Source: an uncultured Alistipes sp.
GTDB lineage: Bacteria > Bacteroidota > Bacteroidia > Bacteroidales > Rikenellaceae
Direction of reading: 5' to 3'
Assembly (NCBI GenBank): GCA_937895825.1
Contig: CALBKP010000008.1
Coordinates: forward strand, 1 to 36,385
Length of the DNA stretch: 36,385 bases
In this document: positions 24,841 to 33,388 of the stretch, piece by piece
Numbering within the stretch: position 1 is the stretch's first letter
Layout of the letters: each line of letters begins with the position of its first letter
Position numbers and translations under genes: made by a program
The notes under the pieces: generated by a model
Databases searched by the model: none
Told to the model about the DNA's origin: nothing
What the model saw: the letters and a program-made list of their open reading frames with translations, nothing else

Positions 24841-25950
24841 ATGTATAAAAATTTATGTATCATATTAAACTTGGCCCCTCACTATCGCAAGGCAATATAT
24901 CAAGCAATAGATAAGGAGTTTGAGTGCGATTGGTATGCAGGGGATAAAATTGACGATATCAAAACCTTATCTAACAACGAATTACAGCGATACAAAACCG
25001 TTAAAAATATATTTTTAATCAAACATAATTACATTCAGACAGCAATACTACCACTACTTTTCAACAAGAAGTATTCAACATATTTAGTCACAGGTGATAT
25101 ACGTAACATTACCCTATGGTTCTTTTTACTATGCTCAAAATTACTGCGTAAAAAGAGGGTATATTTATGGACGCACGGAGATAATGGGAAGGGGAATATT
25201 CTAACCAGAGCTATCAAAAAATGTTTTTTCTCGTTAGGTGATGGAATATTCTTATATGGAGACTATACCAAGAACCATATGGTATCAGCCGGATACGACG
25301 AACAAAAACTATTCGTGATACACAATTCACTCGACTACGACACTCATCTAAAATGTAGAAGAACCCTACATACATCTGATATTTATAGGCATCATTTTCA
25401 CAATAATAATTATAACTTAATATTTATTGGCCGTTTAACCGCTGTTAAACGCCTTGACTTGATATTAGAAGCCATATACCTACTATCTCAACAAGGGGAA
25501 GAATACAACATTACATTTATAGGTGAAGGCACAGAGTATAATACTCTACAAAAGAAAGTGCAGCAACTTCAATTACGAGATAAGGTATGGTTTTATGGTG
25601 CATGCTACGATGATGATAAAACAGCAGAACTGATATACAATGCCGATTTATGTGTATCTCCCGGAAACGTCGGACTAACAGCCATACACTCTATGTCATT
25701 TGGGACTCCCATTGCTACTCATAATAATTTTACAATGCAAATGCCGGAATTTGAAGCGATAAAAGAGGGGAAAACTGGAACGTATTTTAAATATAACGAT
25801 GCTGCATCAATAGCAGAAACAATCAGGGTGTGGTTTGATCATAATGGATCCAAGCGTGAAGAAATCAGAACTCATTGTATGCAAGAGATAGATGTAAATT
25901 GGACTCCAGAGTATCAGATCTCTGTTCTAAAAAAACATATCGTCCTATAA
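24841..25950 (+). CDS. Glycosyltransferase, GT4-like (GT-B fold)
   Basis: A 369-residue transferase in the AT-rich core. The C-terminal Rossmann domain shows NLIFIGRLTAVKRLDLILEA (about 193-212), TFIGEGTEYNTLQKKVQ and VWFYGACYDDDKTAELIYNADLCVSPGNVGLTAIHSMSFGTPIAT (about 255-300). The usual EPFGLTxxEAMACG motif reads GNVGLTAIHSMSFG, so the second Glu of the E-x7-E pattern is His here. This variation is seen in some GT4/GT1 relatives, but it makes the class less certain. The N-terminal half (CIILNLAPHYRKAIYQAI) resembles acceptor domains of Bacteroidetes capsule transferases. The linkage is unknown. Confidence 0.84.
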   Translation: MYKNLCIILNLAPHYRKAIYQAIDKEFECDWYAGDKIDDIKTLSNNELQRYKTVKNIFLIKHNYIQTAILPLLFNKKYSTYLVTGDIRNITLWFFLLCSKLLRKKRVYLWTHGDNGKGNILTRAIKKCFFSLGDGIFLYGDYTKNHMVSAGYDEQKLFVIHNSLDYDTHLKCRRTLHTSDIYRHHFHNNNYNLIFIGRLTAVKRLDLILEAIYLLSQQGEEYNITFIGEGTEYNTLQKKVQQLQLRDKVWFYGACYDDDKTAELIYNADLCVSPGNVGLTAIHSMSFGTPIATHNNFTMQMPEFEAIKEGKTGTYFKYNDAASIAETIRVWFDHNGSKREEIRTHCMQEIDVNWTPEYQISVLKKHIVL

Positions 25951-25956
25951 TATTTT

Positions 25957-27159
25957 ATGCCACGACTCCTTCAAATAAACTCTACTGCTAACTGGGGATC
26001 TACTGGAAAGATTGCCGAGCAGATTGGCGAGCGCGCTATCGAGCACGGTTGGGAGAGTTATATCGCATATGGTAGGTACGCAAGCAAGAGCAAGTCGCAC
26101 CTAATGCGCATCGGATCAAGGCTTGGACAGGCGTGGCATCTCATCTTATCTCGATTGCTCGATAGGCACGGATTGGGATCGACATGGGCGACAAAACGCC
26201 TAATTAAGCAGATCAAAAAAATCAATCCAGACGTCATCCATCTGCACAACCTACACGGTTATTACATAAACTATAAACTATTATTCGAGTATTTTAACTC
26301 GACAGATACACCCATAGTTTGGACACTGCACGACTGCTGGTCATTCACAGGGCACTGTGCACATTTTGTAGAGGCCGGCTGCCATAAATGGCAAGACAGA
26401 TGCGATGCTTGTCCTCTACTCAGACAGTATCCCAAGTCGTACTACGATCGAGCTAAGAGAAATTTCGACCTCAAGCAACAACTCTTTACCACCAACAAGA
26501 ATCTCACGCTTATCCCAGTTTCGAACTGGCTTGCGGAGTTTATTCCAAAATCACTCCATAAGCAACATAAACACACCATCATACACAATGGAATAAGTGT
26601 CGACGTATTTAAACCAACGCGAACAACAGATCACAAACAAGTAAACATATTAGGTGTTAGCAGTGTATGGGATGACTCGAAGGGCTTAGGGGATTTTTAT
26701 AAGTTGCGTCAGTTGCTAGACTCTAAGAGATATGCTATCACATTGGTGGGATTAACGCCCGAGCAGATTGCCGCCCTTCCACACGGGATTCAAGGCATAG
26801 CTCGCACAAACTCTATTGACGAGTTGGTAAGCCTATACAACGAGGCTGATATATTTGTTAACCCTACCTACGCCGATACATTCCCCACTACAAACCTCGA
26901 GGCTCTTGCTTGTGGCACACCCGTTATTACATATCGCACAGGCGGCAGTCCAGAATCTGTTTCACCAGACACAGGAGTAGTAGTCGAGCGAGGGAACATT
27001 GACGATATTATACGCTCCATCGACAAGATTTCGCATCGAGGTAAGAGATGTTATAGTGAGGCTTGCCGTCGACGTGCAGAAGAGCATTACGATAAGAATA
27101 TCTGCTTCGAGCGTTACATCACCCTCTACAACGAATTATTAACTAAAAAACAACAATAA
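25957..27159 (+). CDS. Glycosyltransferase, GT4 family, WcaC-like
   Basis: A 400-residue GT-B transferase. The N-terminal domain has the colanic-acid-type pattern LLQINSTANWGSTGKIAEQIG, then VIHLHNLHGYYIN, WTLHDCWSFTGHCAHF and a Cys-rich insert (CHKWQDRCDACPLL, about 149-162), common to Bacteroidetes GT4 enzymes related to WcaC. The donor domain has GVSSVWDDSKGLGDF and the E-x7-E region in NPTYADTFPTTNLEALACGTPVITYRTGGSPE (about 307-338). Base composition rises again here, marking the right side of the AT-rich core. Its stop shares one base with the next start. The sugar is unknown. Confidence 0.9.
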   Translation: MPRLLQINSTANWGSTGKIAEQIGERAIEHGWESYIAYGRYASKSKSHLMRIGSRLGQAWHLILSRLLDRHGLGSTWATKRLIKQIKKINPDVIHLHNLHGYYINYKLLFEYFNSTDTPIVWTLHDCWSFTGHCAHFVEAGCHKWQDRCDACPLLRQYPKSYYDRAKRNFDLKQQLFTTNKNLTLIPVSNWLAEFIPKSLHKQHKHTIIHNGISVDVFKPTRTTDHKQVNILGVSSVWDDSKGLGDFYKLRQLLDSKRYAITLVGLTPEQIAALPHGIQGIARTNSIDELVSLYNEADIFVNPTYADTFPTTNLEALACGTPVITYRTGGSPESVSPDTGVVVERGNIDDIIRSIDKISHRGKRCYSEACRRRAEEHYDKNICFERYITLYNELLTKKQQ

Positions 27160-28232
27160 TGTCTGTATTCAAGGATAAGGTTCTGCTCATAACGGGCGGT
27201 ACGGGATCGTTCGGTAATGCCGTGCTCCGACGATTCCTTGACTCCGATATCAAGGAGATTCGTATTTTCTCGCGCGACGAGAAGAAGCAAGATGATATGC
27301 GACACCGTTTGCAGAACCAAAAGGTTAAGTTCTATATCGGTAATGTCCGCGACAAGACATCTGTCGACATCGCTATGCGTGGTGTAGATTACGTCTTTGC
27401 TGCAGCTGCTCTCAAGCAGGTGCCATCGTGCGAGTTTTTCCCGATTGAGGCGACGATGACGAACGTCATCGGCACAAACAACGTGCTGCTCTCAGCCATC
27501 GAGCACGGCGTGAAGAATGTCGTGGTACTCTCTACCGACAAGGCTGCATACCCAATCAATGCGATGGGAATATCGAAGGCCTTGATGGAGAAGGTTGCCA
27601 TCGCCAAAGGGCGCGAGCTTGGCGACGATGCACAGACAACTATATGTTGCACGCGCTACGGCAACGTGATGGCATCGCGCGGCTCGGTGATTCCACTATG
27701 GGTAGAACAGATTATCTCTGGCAAGCCCATTACCATCACCGACCCCAATATGACGCGCTTCATGATGACCTTGGACGACGCAGTCGACCTTGTCATCTAT
27801 GCATTCACACACGGCAAGAATGGCGACCTCTTCGTTCAGAAAGCCCCTGCCGCCACGCTCACCACACTTGCTGAAGCACTCAAGCAACTATACTCACAGG
27901 TAAAGCCCGAGTATGGTCAGACCGAGGTGCGTGTCATAGGTACACGCCATGGCGAGAAACTCTACGAGACGCTTGTCACGCGCGAGGAAATGGCCAAGGC
28001 GATAGATATGGGCGACTACTACTGCATCCCGTGCGACACACGCGACCTGAACTACGACAAGTTCTTCTCCGTGGGTAACGAGGAGGTGTCGCACATCGAG
28101 GACTACCACTCGCACAACACGCGTCGCCTCGACGTCGAGGGGATGAAGGAGCTACTTCTAAAGCTGCGCTTCGTGCGCGAAGACCTCGGTCTTGTGGAGC
28201 GACAGAAGAGTGCCGAGATACGCAGCGAATAA
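27159..28232 (+). CDS. fnlA: UDP-GlcNAc 4,6-dehydratase (5-epimerising), CapE/FnlA type
   Basis: A 357-residue extended short-chain dehydrogenase that starts UDP-L-FucNAc synthesis by dehydrating UDP-GlcNAc. NAD site: LLITGGTGSFGNAVLRRFL (about 9-27), then AAALKQVPSCEFFP. The active-site motif is M-x-x-x-K (Met136, Lys140 in YPINAMGISKALMEK) instead of Y-x-x-x-K; this is the known state of the CapE branch, not damage. GTRHGEKLYETLVTREE near the C-terminal third is also diagnostic. The next two genes are the second and third enzymes of the same route, so the assignment is strong. Confidence 0.93.
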   Translation: MSVFKDKVLLITGGTGSFGNAVLRRFLDSDIKEIRIFSRDEKKQDDMRHRLQNQKVKFYIGNVRDKTSVDIAMRGVDYVFAAAALKQVPSCEFFPIEATMTNVIGTNNVLLSAIEHGVKNVVVLSTDKAAYPINAMGISKALMEKVAIAKGRELGDDAQTTICCTRYGNVMASRGSVIPLWVEQIISGKPITITDPNMTRFMMTLDDAVDLVIYAFTHGKNGDLFVQKAPAATLTTLAEALKQLYSQVKPEYGQTEVRVIGTRHGEKLYETLVTREEMAKAIDMGDYYCIPCDTRDLNYDKFFSVGNEEVSHIEDYHSHNTRRLDVEGMKELLLKLRFVREDLGLVERQKSAEIRSE

Positions 28233-28245
28233 CACTCACAGACGT

Positions 28246-29451
28246 ATGAATATTCTTGTTACTGGAGCTCGTGGTTTCGTTGGGCGCAACTTATGCGCTC
28301 AGCTACGCAACATTGCCGAAGGTAAGAACCGCAGCTATGGCGACGTAGCCATTGGCGAGATCTTCGAGTACGACATCGACTCTACGCCCGAGGAGCTCGA
28401 CGACTACTGCCGTCGTGCCGACTTTGTCTTTAACCTCGCAGGAGTAAACCGCCCGCAAAATGCTGAGGAGTTTATGCGAGGGAACTACGGTTTTGCATCT
28501 ACCCTACTCAACACACTCAAAAAGCACAACAACACTTGTCCAGTTATGCTCTCCTCTTCAATTCAGGCGACATTGGTAGGGCGCTACGCTGATGGCGAAT
28601 ATGGCAAAAGTAAGAGGGCTGGCGAGGAGCTATTCTTCGACTACGGCAAGGAGACGGGTGTCAGGGTCTTAGTGTATCGCTTCCCCAATCTTTTTGGCAA
28701 GTGGTGCCGTCCAAACTACAACTCCGCGGTAGCAACATTCTGCAACAACATTGCAAATGACCTACCTATCACGGTAAACAACCGTTCAACAATACTCGAA
28801 CTACTCTATATTGACGACCTTGTCAATGAGATGATCGCAGCACTCAAGGGCGAGGAGCATCACTGCGAGTTTGATGGCATAGATACTGTGATGAAGGCTG
28901 ATGGTCGCTACTGCGCTGTGCCTATCACCCACAAGGTTACACTCGGTGAGATTGTCAACCTACTGGAGAGTTTCCGTCACCAGCCTACGACGCTACTTAT
29001 ACCCGAGATTGCTAGTAACAGCTTTGCCAAGAAGCTATACTCAACATATCTCTCATATCTCCCCGCCGAGCGAGTGGCGTTCCCGCTAAAGATGAATGTG
29101 GATGAGCGTGGCAGTTTCACCGAGATTCTTCGTACGGCAAGTTGTGGTCAGATGAGCGTCAACATATCGAAGCCGGGCATCACTAAGGGTGAGCACTGGC
29201 ACAACACGAAGTGGGAGATGTTTGTGATTGTTAGCGGCCATGGCCTTATAGAGATGCGCCGTATTTGCGACGACGAGGTCATACGCTTCGAAGTATCGGG
29301 TGAGAAGATTGAGGTCGTACAGGCTTTACCCGGATATACTCACAACATCGTAAACCTCTCTGACAAGGACGACTTAGTTACTCTTATATGGGTAAATGAG
29401 CCCTTTGATCCGAGCCACCCAGACACATACTACGAAAAAGTAAATAAATAG
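28246..29451 (+). CDS. fnlB: Bifunctional CapF/FnlB-type UDP-sugar reductase/epimerase
   Basis: A 401-residue, two-domain enzyme: an N-terminal extended SDR domain (about 1-245, starting MNILVTGARGFVGRNL) and a C-terminal cupin (about 280-401). The cupin includes TKGEHWHNTKWEMFVIVSGHGLIEMR, with the metal-binding His/His/Glu set, and ALPGYTHNIVNLS. In the S. aureus CapF model the cupin epimerises C3 and the SDR domain reduces C4 with NADPH, giving UDP-6-deoxy-L-TalNAc. I chose ATG 28246, 13 bases after fnlA ends; the longer frame from 28192 overlaps fnlA. It is the second gene of the UDP-L-FucNAc set. Confidence 0.93.
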   Translation: MNILVTGARGFVGRNLCAQLRNIAEGKNRSYGDVAIGEIFEYDIDSTPEELDDYCRRADFVFNLAGVNRPQNAEEFMRGNYGFASTLLNTLKKHNNTCPVMLSSSIQATLVGRYADGEYGKSKRAGEELFFDYGKETGVRVLVYRFPNLFGKWCRPNYNSAVATFCNNIANDLPITVNNRSTILELLYIDDLVNEMIAALKGEEHHCEFDGIDTVMKADGRYCAVPITHKVTLGEIVNLLESFRHQPTTLLIPEIASNSFAKKLYSTYLSYLPAERVAFPLKMNVDERGSFTEILRTASCGQMSVNISKPGITKGEHWHNTKWEMFVIVSGHGLIEMRRICDDEVIRFEVSGEKIEVVQALPGYTHNIVNLSDKDDLVTLIWVNEPFDPSHPDTYYEKVNK

Positions 29452-29458
29452 ATAAGTT

Positions 29459-30640
29459 ATGGAGCTAAAGTGTGATTACAACAATGTAAGTTTCCGCAAC
29501 GATGGACGACTTAAGCTATTAATAATCGTAGGCACACGCCCCGAGATTATCCGTCTATCGGCAGTTATAAACAAGTGCCGTCAATATTTCGACTGCCTAC
29601 TGGCACACACGGGTCAGAACTACGATTACAACCTCAATGGCATCTTCTTCCGCGACCTAAAACTCGCTGACCCGGATGTCTATATGGATGCAGTGGGTAG
29701 CGATCTTGGCGAGACAATGGGCAACATTATCAATGCCTCGTACAAGCTGATGGCAGCAACGAAGCCCGATGCCGTATTAGTTCTTGGCGATACTAACTCT
29801 TGCCTATCGGTCATTGGAGCTAAGCGCCTCCATATTCCCATCTTCCACATGGAGGCGGGTAACCGCTGCTTCGACGAGTGCCTTCCCGAGGAGACCAATC
29901 GCCGTATTGTAGATGTTATCTCGGATGTAAACCTATGCTACTCAGAGCATGCACGTCGCTACCTCAATGCCTCAGGTGTTGCTAAGGAGCGTACCTACGT
30001 AACAGGCTCGCCTATGGCCGAGGTACTACATAACAACCTCACTGAAATTGAAACCTCTGATATCCACGCACGCTTAAGACTTGAGAAGGGTAAGTATATC
30101 CTACTCTCGGCACACCGCGAGGAGAACATCGATACCGAGAAGAACTTCACGTCGCTATTTACTGCGATCAATAAGATGGCTGAGAAGTACAATATGCCTA
30201 TTCTCTACTCATGTCACCCTCGCTCGCGCAACAGATTAGCTGCCAGCGGCTTCGAGCTCGACAGACGTGTGATTCAGCATGAGCCCCTTGGCTTCCACGA
30301 CTATAACTGCCTTCAGATGAATGCCTTTGCTGTAGTTAGCGATAGCGGTACGCTGCCCGAGGAGAGCTCGTTTTTTACATCTGTCGGCAAGTCGTTCCCC
30401 GCAATCTGCATACGCACCTCGACCGAGCGTCCCGAGGCCTTAGATAAGGGTTGTTTCGTACTTGCAGGCATCGACACGGCATCGTTGCTTCAGGCCGTAG
30501 ACCTTGCAGTCGAGATGACAAGATGTGGAGATAATGGTATCCCTGTGCCGACGTACACCGACGAGACTGTATCGACAAAGGTCGTAAAACTAATACAATC
30601 GTACACGGGTATCGTTAATAAGATGGTGTGGAGAAAGTAG
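29459..30640 (+). CDS. fnlC: UDP-GlcNAc 2-epimerase-family enzyme making UDP-L-FucNAc (CapG/FnlC type)
   Basis: A 393-residue GT-B fold epimerase of the WecB family. Motifs: LLIIVGTRPEIIRLSAV (about 20-36), HTGQNYDYNLNGIFF, VLGDTNSCLS (about 107), FHMEAGNRCFDECLPEETNRR (about 129-149, with active-site acids), SAHREENID (about 219) and SDSGTLPEESSF (about 301). The NRCFDECLPEE pattern and its place straight after fnlA and fnlB point to the last step, C2 epimerisation of UDP-L-6-deoxy-TalNAc to UDP-L-FucNAc, rather than general UDP-ManNAc synthesis. It starts 7 bases after fnlB. Confidence 0.91.
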   Translation: MELKCDYNNVSFRNDGRLKLLIIVGTRPEIIRLSAVINKCRQYFDCLLAHTGQNYDYNLNGIFFRDLKLADPDVYMDAVGSDLGETMGNIINASYKLMAATKPDAVLVLGDTNSCLSVIGAKRLHIPIFHMEAGNRCFDECLPEETNRRIVDVISDVNLCYSEHARRYLNASGVAKERTYVTGSPMAEVLHNNLTEIETSDIHARLRLEKGKYILLSAHREENIDTEKNFTSLFTAINKMAEKYNMPILYSCHPRSRNRLAASGFELDRRVIQHEPLGFHDYNCLQMNAFAVVSDSGTLPEESSFFTSVGKSFPAICIRTSTERPEALDKGCFVLAGIDTASLLQAVDLAVEMTRCGDNGIPVPTYTDETVSTKVVKLIQSYTGIVNKMVWRK

Positions 30641-30642
30641 CA

Positions 30643-31857
30643 ATGGAGAGACGTGTATTGCTTGTAGCTCAGAACTTCTACCCAGAGTTCTTCAAGAGCA
30701 ACGACATAGCTACCGAGCTTGTGGCACGCGGTTATAAGGTCGACGTACTGACAGGCATCCCCAACTATCCAGAGGGGGTATTCTACAAGGGTTACGGCAT
30801 ATTACGTAAGCGCGTAGAAAACTATAACGGGGCTAAGGTTTATAGGGTCTATCAGGTACCTCGTAGCCGTAAGCCAGGTTCATTGCGATTATCTATCAAC
30901 TACCTCTCGTTCCTCTTATGCTCAACATTCTGGATACTCTTCTATTTCCTATTTAAGCCTCGCTACGACGCCATCATCGTACACCAGACATCGCCAATCA
31001 CGCAGGCGTGGCCCGCGCTACTTCTCGGTGTCCTGCAACGTACGCCCATATATACCTGGGTACTCGACATTTGGCCAGACTCGGTACTGGCATTTATGAA
31101 CAAGCCACACAAGTTTGTAAACCTTCCGCTAAACTGGTTTACCAACCTTGTATATCGCTGCTCGAAGAGGATATTAATCAGTTCGCCAGGCTTTAGGAAG
31201 TTAGTTAATCGCGATGCCAACTACAACGATAAGATCATCTACTTTCCAAATTGGTGCGAAGATATTCTAAAGATGGATAGTCGTGATATACGCACACTGC
31301 CCGAGGGTTTCCGTATAATGATGGCTGGCAACCTATCAGACGCAACAGGTCTTGATGGTGTCGTAGAGGTCATTAAACGTACGGCTGTAAACTCAGAGAT
31401 AAAATGGATCTTTGTTGGCGGTGGTAACCGTGAGGAGTGGCTACGTCACACCATCAAAGAGTGTAGGCTTGATGGATGTTGCGAGGTACTCGGAAGATTT
31501 CCATTCGAGGATATGCCATCGTTATACAAGCTAGCCGATGTTATGTTTATAAGCCTAAAGCCCACCACCTACCAGCACCTTGAGCAGACCATTCCCGCTC
31601 GACTTCAGTCCTACATCGCTGCTGGTAAACCCGTCGTAGGAATGATCGGCGAGGGTGTAACACAACTTATCAATGAGATAAATTGCGGTGTGTGTGTGAA
31701 TGCTGGTGACTACGAAGCATGCGCTGAGACGATTCTTAAGATTGTTGCCGACCGTTCACAGCTCTCCACCTGGAGTAAGAACGCCCGAGAGTACTACCTA
31801 CAAAATTACACAAAGAGTTCATGCGTCGACAACCTTGTAACGCTAATCTCAGAGTAA
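30643..31857 (+). CDS. wbuB: WbuB-type glycosyltransferase, probable L-FucNAc transferase
   Basis: A 404-residue GT4 enzyme of the WbuB group, which in E. coli and other O-antigen clusters sits directly after the fnlABC genes and is assigned L-FucNAc transfer. Start VLLVAQNFYPEFFKSNDIATELVARGYKVDVLTGIPNYP is the group's hallmark, with a membrane-associating segment SFLLCSTFWILFYFLF (about 87-102). VLDIWPDSV (about 141) and the donor-domain region QTIPARLQSYIAAGKPVVGMI (about 312-332) follow. I chose ATG 30643, 2 bases after fnlC ends, rather than the overlapping GTG at 30628. Confidence 0.9.
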   Translation: MERRVLLVAQNFYPEFFKSNDIATELVARGYKVDVLTGIPNYPEGVFYKGYGILRKRVENYNGAKVYRVYQVPRSRKPGSLRLSINYLSFLLCSTFWILFYFLFKPRYDAIIVHQTSPITQAWPALLLGVLQRTPIYTWVLDIWPDSVLAFMNKPHKFVNLPLNWFTNLVYRCSKRILISSPGFRKLVNRDANYNDKIIYFPNWCEDILKMDSRDIRTLPEGFRIMMAGNLSDATGLDGVVEVIKRTAVNSEIKWIFVGGGNREEWLRHTIKECRLDGCCEVLGRFPFEDMPSLYKLADVMFISLKPTTYQHLEQTIPARLQSYIAAGKPVVGMIGEGVTQLINEINCGVCVNAGDYEACAETILKIVADRSQLSTWSKNAREYYLQNYTKSSCVDNLVTLISE

Positions 31858-31861
31858 GAAG

Positions 31862-32254
31862 ATGATTTTAGATAAGAATCTTTTGGATAATATCACCTCA
31901 AAGGCACGCAAGAGCGAACGCCTAAGGATGAACTACAACCTGCACGACTCGCTCGATGCCAAGGCGCAACGCCTCTTCAACGCATTGGAGCCAGGCACAC
32001 ACCTACCAATACATCGCCACAAGCACACAGCTGAAACATATATCCGGCTTAGAGGTCGCATCGACGTACTATTCTACAACGACCATGGAGTAGTTGTCGA
32101 GAGATATGAGCTTGATCCTAAGCGTGAGATATACGGCGTGCATATACCTAAGGGTCAGTGGCATACAATAGAGGTACACGAATCATCCGTAATTTTTGAA
32201 GTTAAAGATGGACCTTATATGCCTATCGATCCAAGTGATATACTTAACGTATAA
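31862..32254 (+). CDS. wbuC: WbuC-family cupin protein
   Basis: A 130-residue single-cupin protein. THLPIHRHKHTAETYIRLRGRIDVLFYN (about 47-74) supplies the typical metal ligands (His-x-His then Glu) and the second half has GVHIPKGQWHTIEV (about 97-110) with another His. WbuC is a recurring companion of fnlABC-wbuB in O-antigen clusters; its reaction is not established as far as I know. Its position 4 bases after wbuB and before a nucleotidyltransferase-like gene repeats that arrangement. It probably acts on a sugar or nucleotide sugar in the cytoplasm. Confidence 0.86.
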   Translation: MILDKNLLDNITSKARKSERLRMNYNLHDSLDAKAQRLFNALEPGTHLPIHRHKHTAETYIRLRGRIDVLFYNDHGVVVERYELDPKREIYGVHIPKGQWHTIEVHESSVIFEVKDGPYMPIDPSDILNV

Positions 32255-32257
32255 GCT

Positions 32258-33373
32258 ATGACCCAACAAGCAAAGAAAGTTACCGAGGTACTTCAGCAGA
32301 TGCTTCGCAATGCACTCACTGAGCACCTGCAATACACCACTACGATTTGCAGTGGGTTGTTATGGCGTGATGTCTACCGCTTGGCGGCGCAGCAGGGGGT
32401 AGCAGCGATTGCGTGGGATGGCCTGCAGAAACTTATAAATGATGGAGTCATAACCGCTGAGCAGATGCCAGATAGAGCGACAAAACTACAATGGGCACTA
32501 TCTGCAGAGCGTACCAAGGAGCAATATGCGAAGCATCGCAAGGCTATAATCAAGCTTGCCGACATATATACGAAAGCCAATGTCAAGATGATGATACTCA
32601 AAGGTTTTGGTCTAAGTCTCTACTATCCCGTGCCCGAGCATCGTTCATGCTCTGACGTTGACATCTGGCTCTTTGGCGAGCAGGAACGTGCCGATAACAT
32701 CCTCCGCAACGAGTTTGGCATAAAGATAGACGAGGACAAACACCACCATACGGTTTTCTATATTGATGGCGTGATGGTCGAGAACCACTACGACTTCCTA
32801 AACATCCACGCGCATCTATCCAACCGCGACATCGAGGCGAAGTTACGCCAGCAGGCTGCAACACCCGAAGCTATTGAGGTAGATGGTCGAACGATATACG
32901 TGCCTAACGCTAACTGCCACGCACTCTTTCTATTACGACATGCGGCAGCACACTTTGCTGCCGTGGAGATCGTCTTGCGCCACATCACCGACTGGGCGAT
33001 GTTCATAAAGCACAACCACACGAAGATCGACTGGCCGTGGCTACGCGAAGTGGCAAAGAGCCACAATATGGATAGATTCCTCGACGCGATGAATGCGATA
33101 AGTGCCGAACTTTGCGACATAGAGATCAGCCTGATGCCTGGCACGGTGCGTCGTCCCGACCTCGAGAGACGAATACTTAACGACATACTATCGCCCGAAT
33201 TTTCTGATAAGATGCCAGAGCGCGGCTTCGCACGCATCGTATGGTATAAATATCGCCGTTGGTGGGCCAACCGCTGGAAGCATCGTTTAGTCTATCGCGA
33301 GGGTCTGCTCAGCACATTCCTTATGCAGGTACGCAGCCATCTACTCAAGCCGAAGAGCATAATGCACAAATAA
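32258..33373 (+). CDS. Nucleotidyltransferase-fold family protein (NTP_transf_5-like)
   Basis: A 371-residue protein with a minimal nucleotidyltransferase core: LKGFGLSLYYP (about 112), then CSDVDIWLFGEQERADNIL (about 129-147), in which the D-x-D pair (Asp131, Asp133) would bind metal, and a later HYDFLNIHAH (about 173). A long helical C-terminal half contains HALFLLRHAAAHF and DRFLDAMNAI. This matches the uncharacterised nucleotidyltransferases commonly found in capsule and O-antigen clusters. What it modifies is unknown. It starts 3 bases after wbuC and probably ends the polysaccharide operon, as the next gene is of another kind 15 bases on. Confidence 0.78.
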   Translation: MTQQAKKVTEVLQQMLRNALTEHLQYTTTICSGLLWRDVYRLAAQQGVAAIAWDGLQKLINDGVITAEQMPDRATKLQWALSAERTKEQYAKHRKAIIKLADIYTKANVKMMILKGFGLSLYYPVPEHRSCSDVDIWLFGEQERADNILRNEFGIKIDEDKHHHTVFYIDGVMVENHYDFLNIHAHLSNRDIEAKLRQQAATPEAIEVDGRTIYVPNANCHALFLLRHAAAHFAAVEIVLRHITDWAMFIKHNHTKIDWPWLREVAKSHNMDRFLDAMNAISAELCDIEISLMPGTVRRPDLERRILNDILSPEFSDKMPERGFARIVWYKYRRWWANRWKHRLVYREGLLSTFLMQVRSHLLKPKSIMHK

Positions 33374-33388
33374 ACAGCTTAAAGCTCA

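Larger units (their letters stand above)
20189..25956. other. AT-rich strain-specific core of the polysaccharide locus
   Basis: From wzx (20207) to the second glycosyltransferase (ends 25950) the base composition falls sharply compared with ugd on the left and the FucNAc cassette on the right. Codons shift to A/T-ending forms (many ATA, AAT, TTA, AAA). By eye the region is roughly in the upper-30s percent GC against mid-50s outside. This is the usual mark of serotype-specific genes exchanged by recombination between conserved flanks. The boundaries given are gene edges, not measured breakpoints. Confidence 0.75.

Noticed and set aside
27564..27578. Met instead of Tyr in the SDR motif of the dehydratase as a defect
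   Set aside because: The M-x-x-x-K form is a known feature of the CapE branch.
28192..28245. Longer start for fnlB at 28192
   Set aside because: It would overlap fnlA and adds residues before the Rossmann motif that homologs lack.
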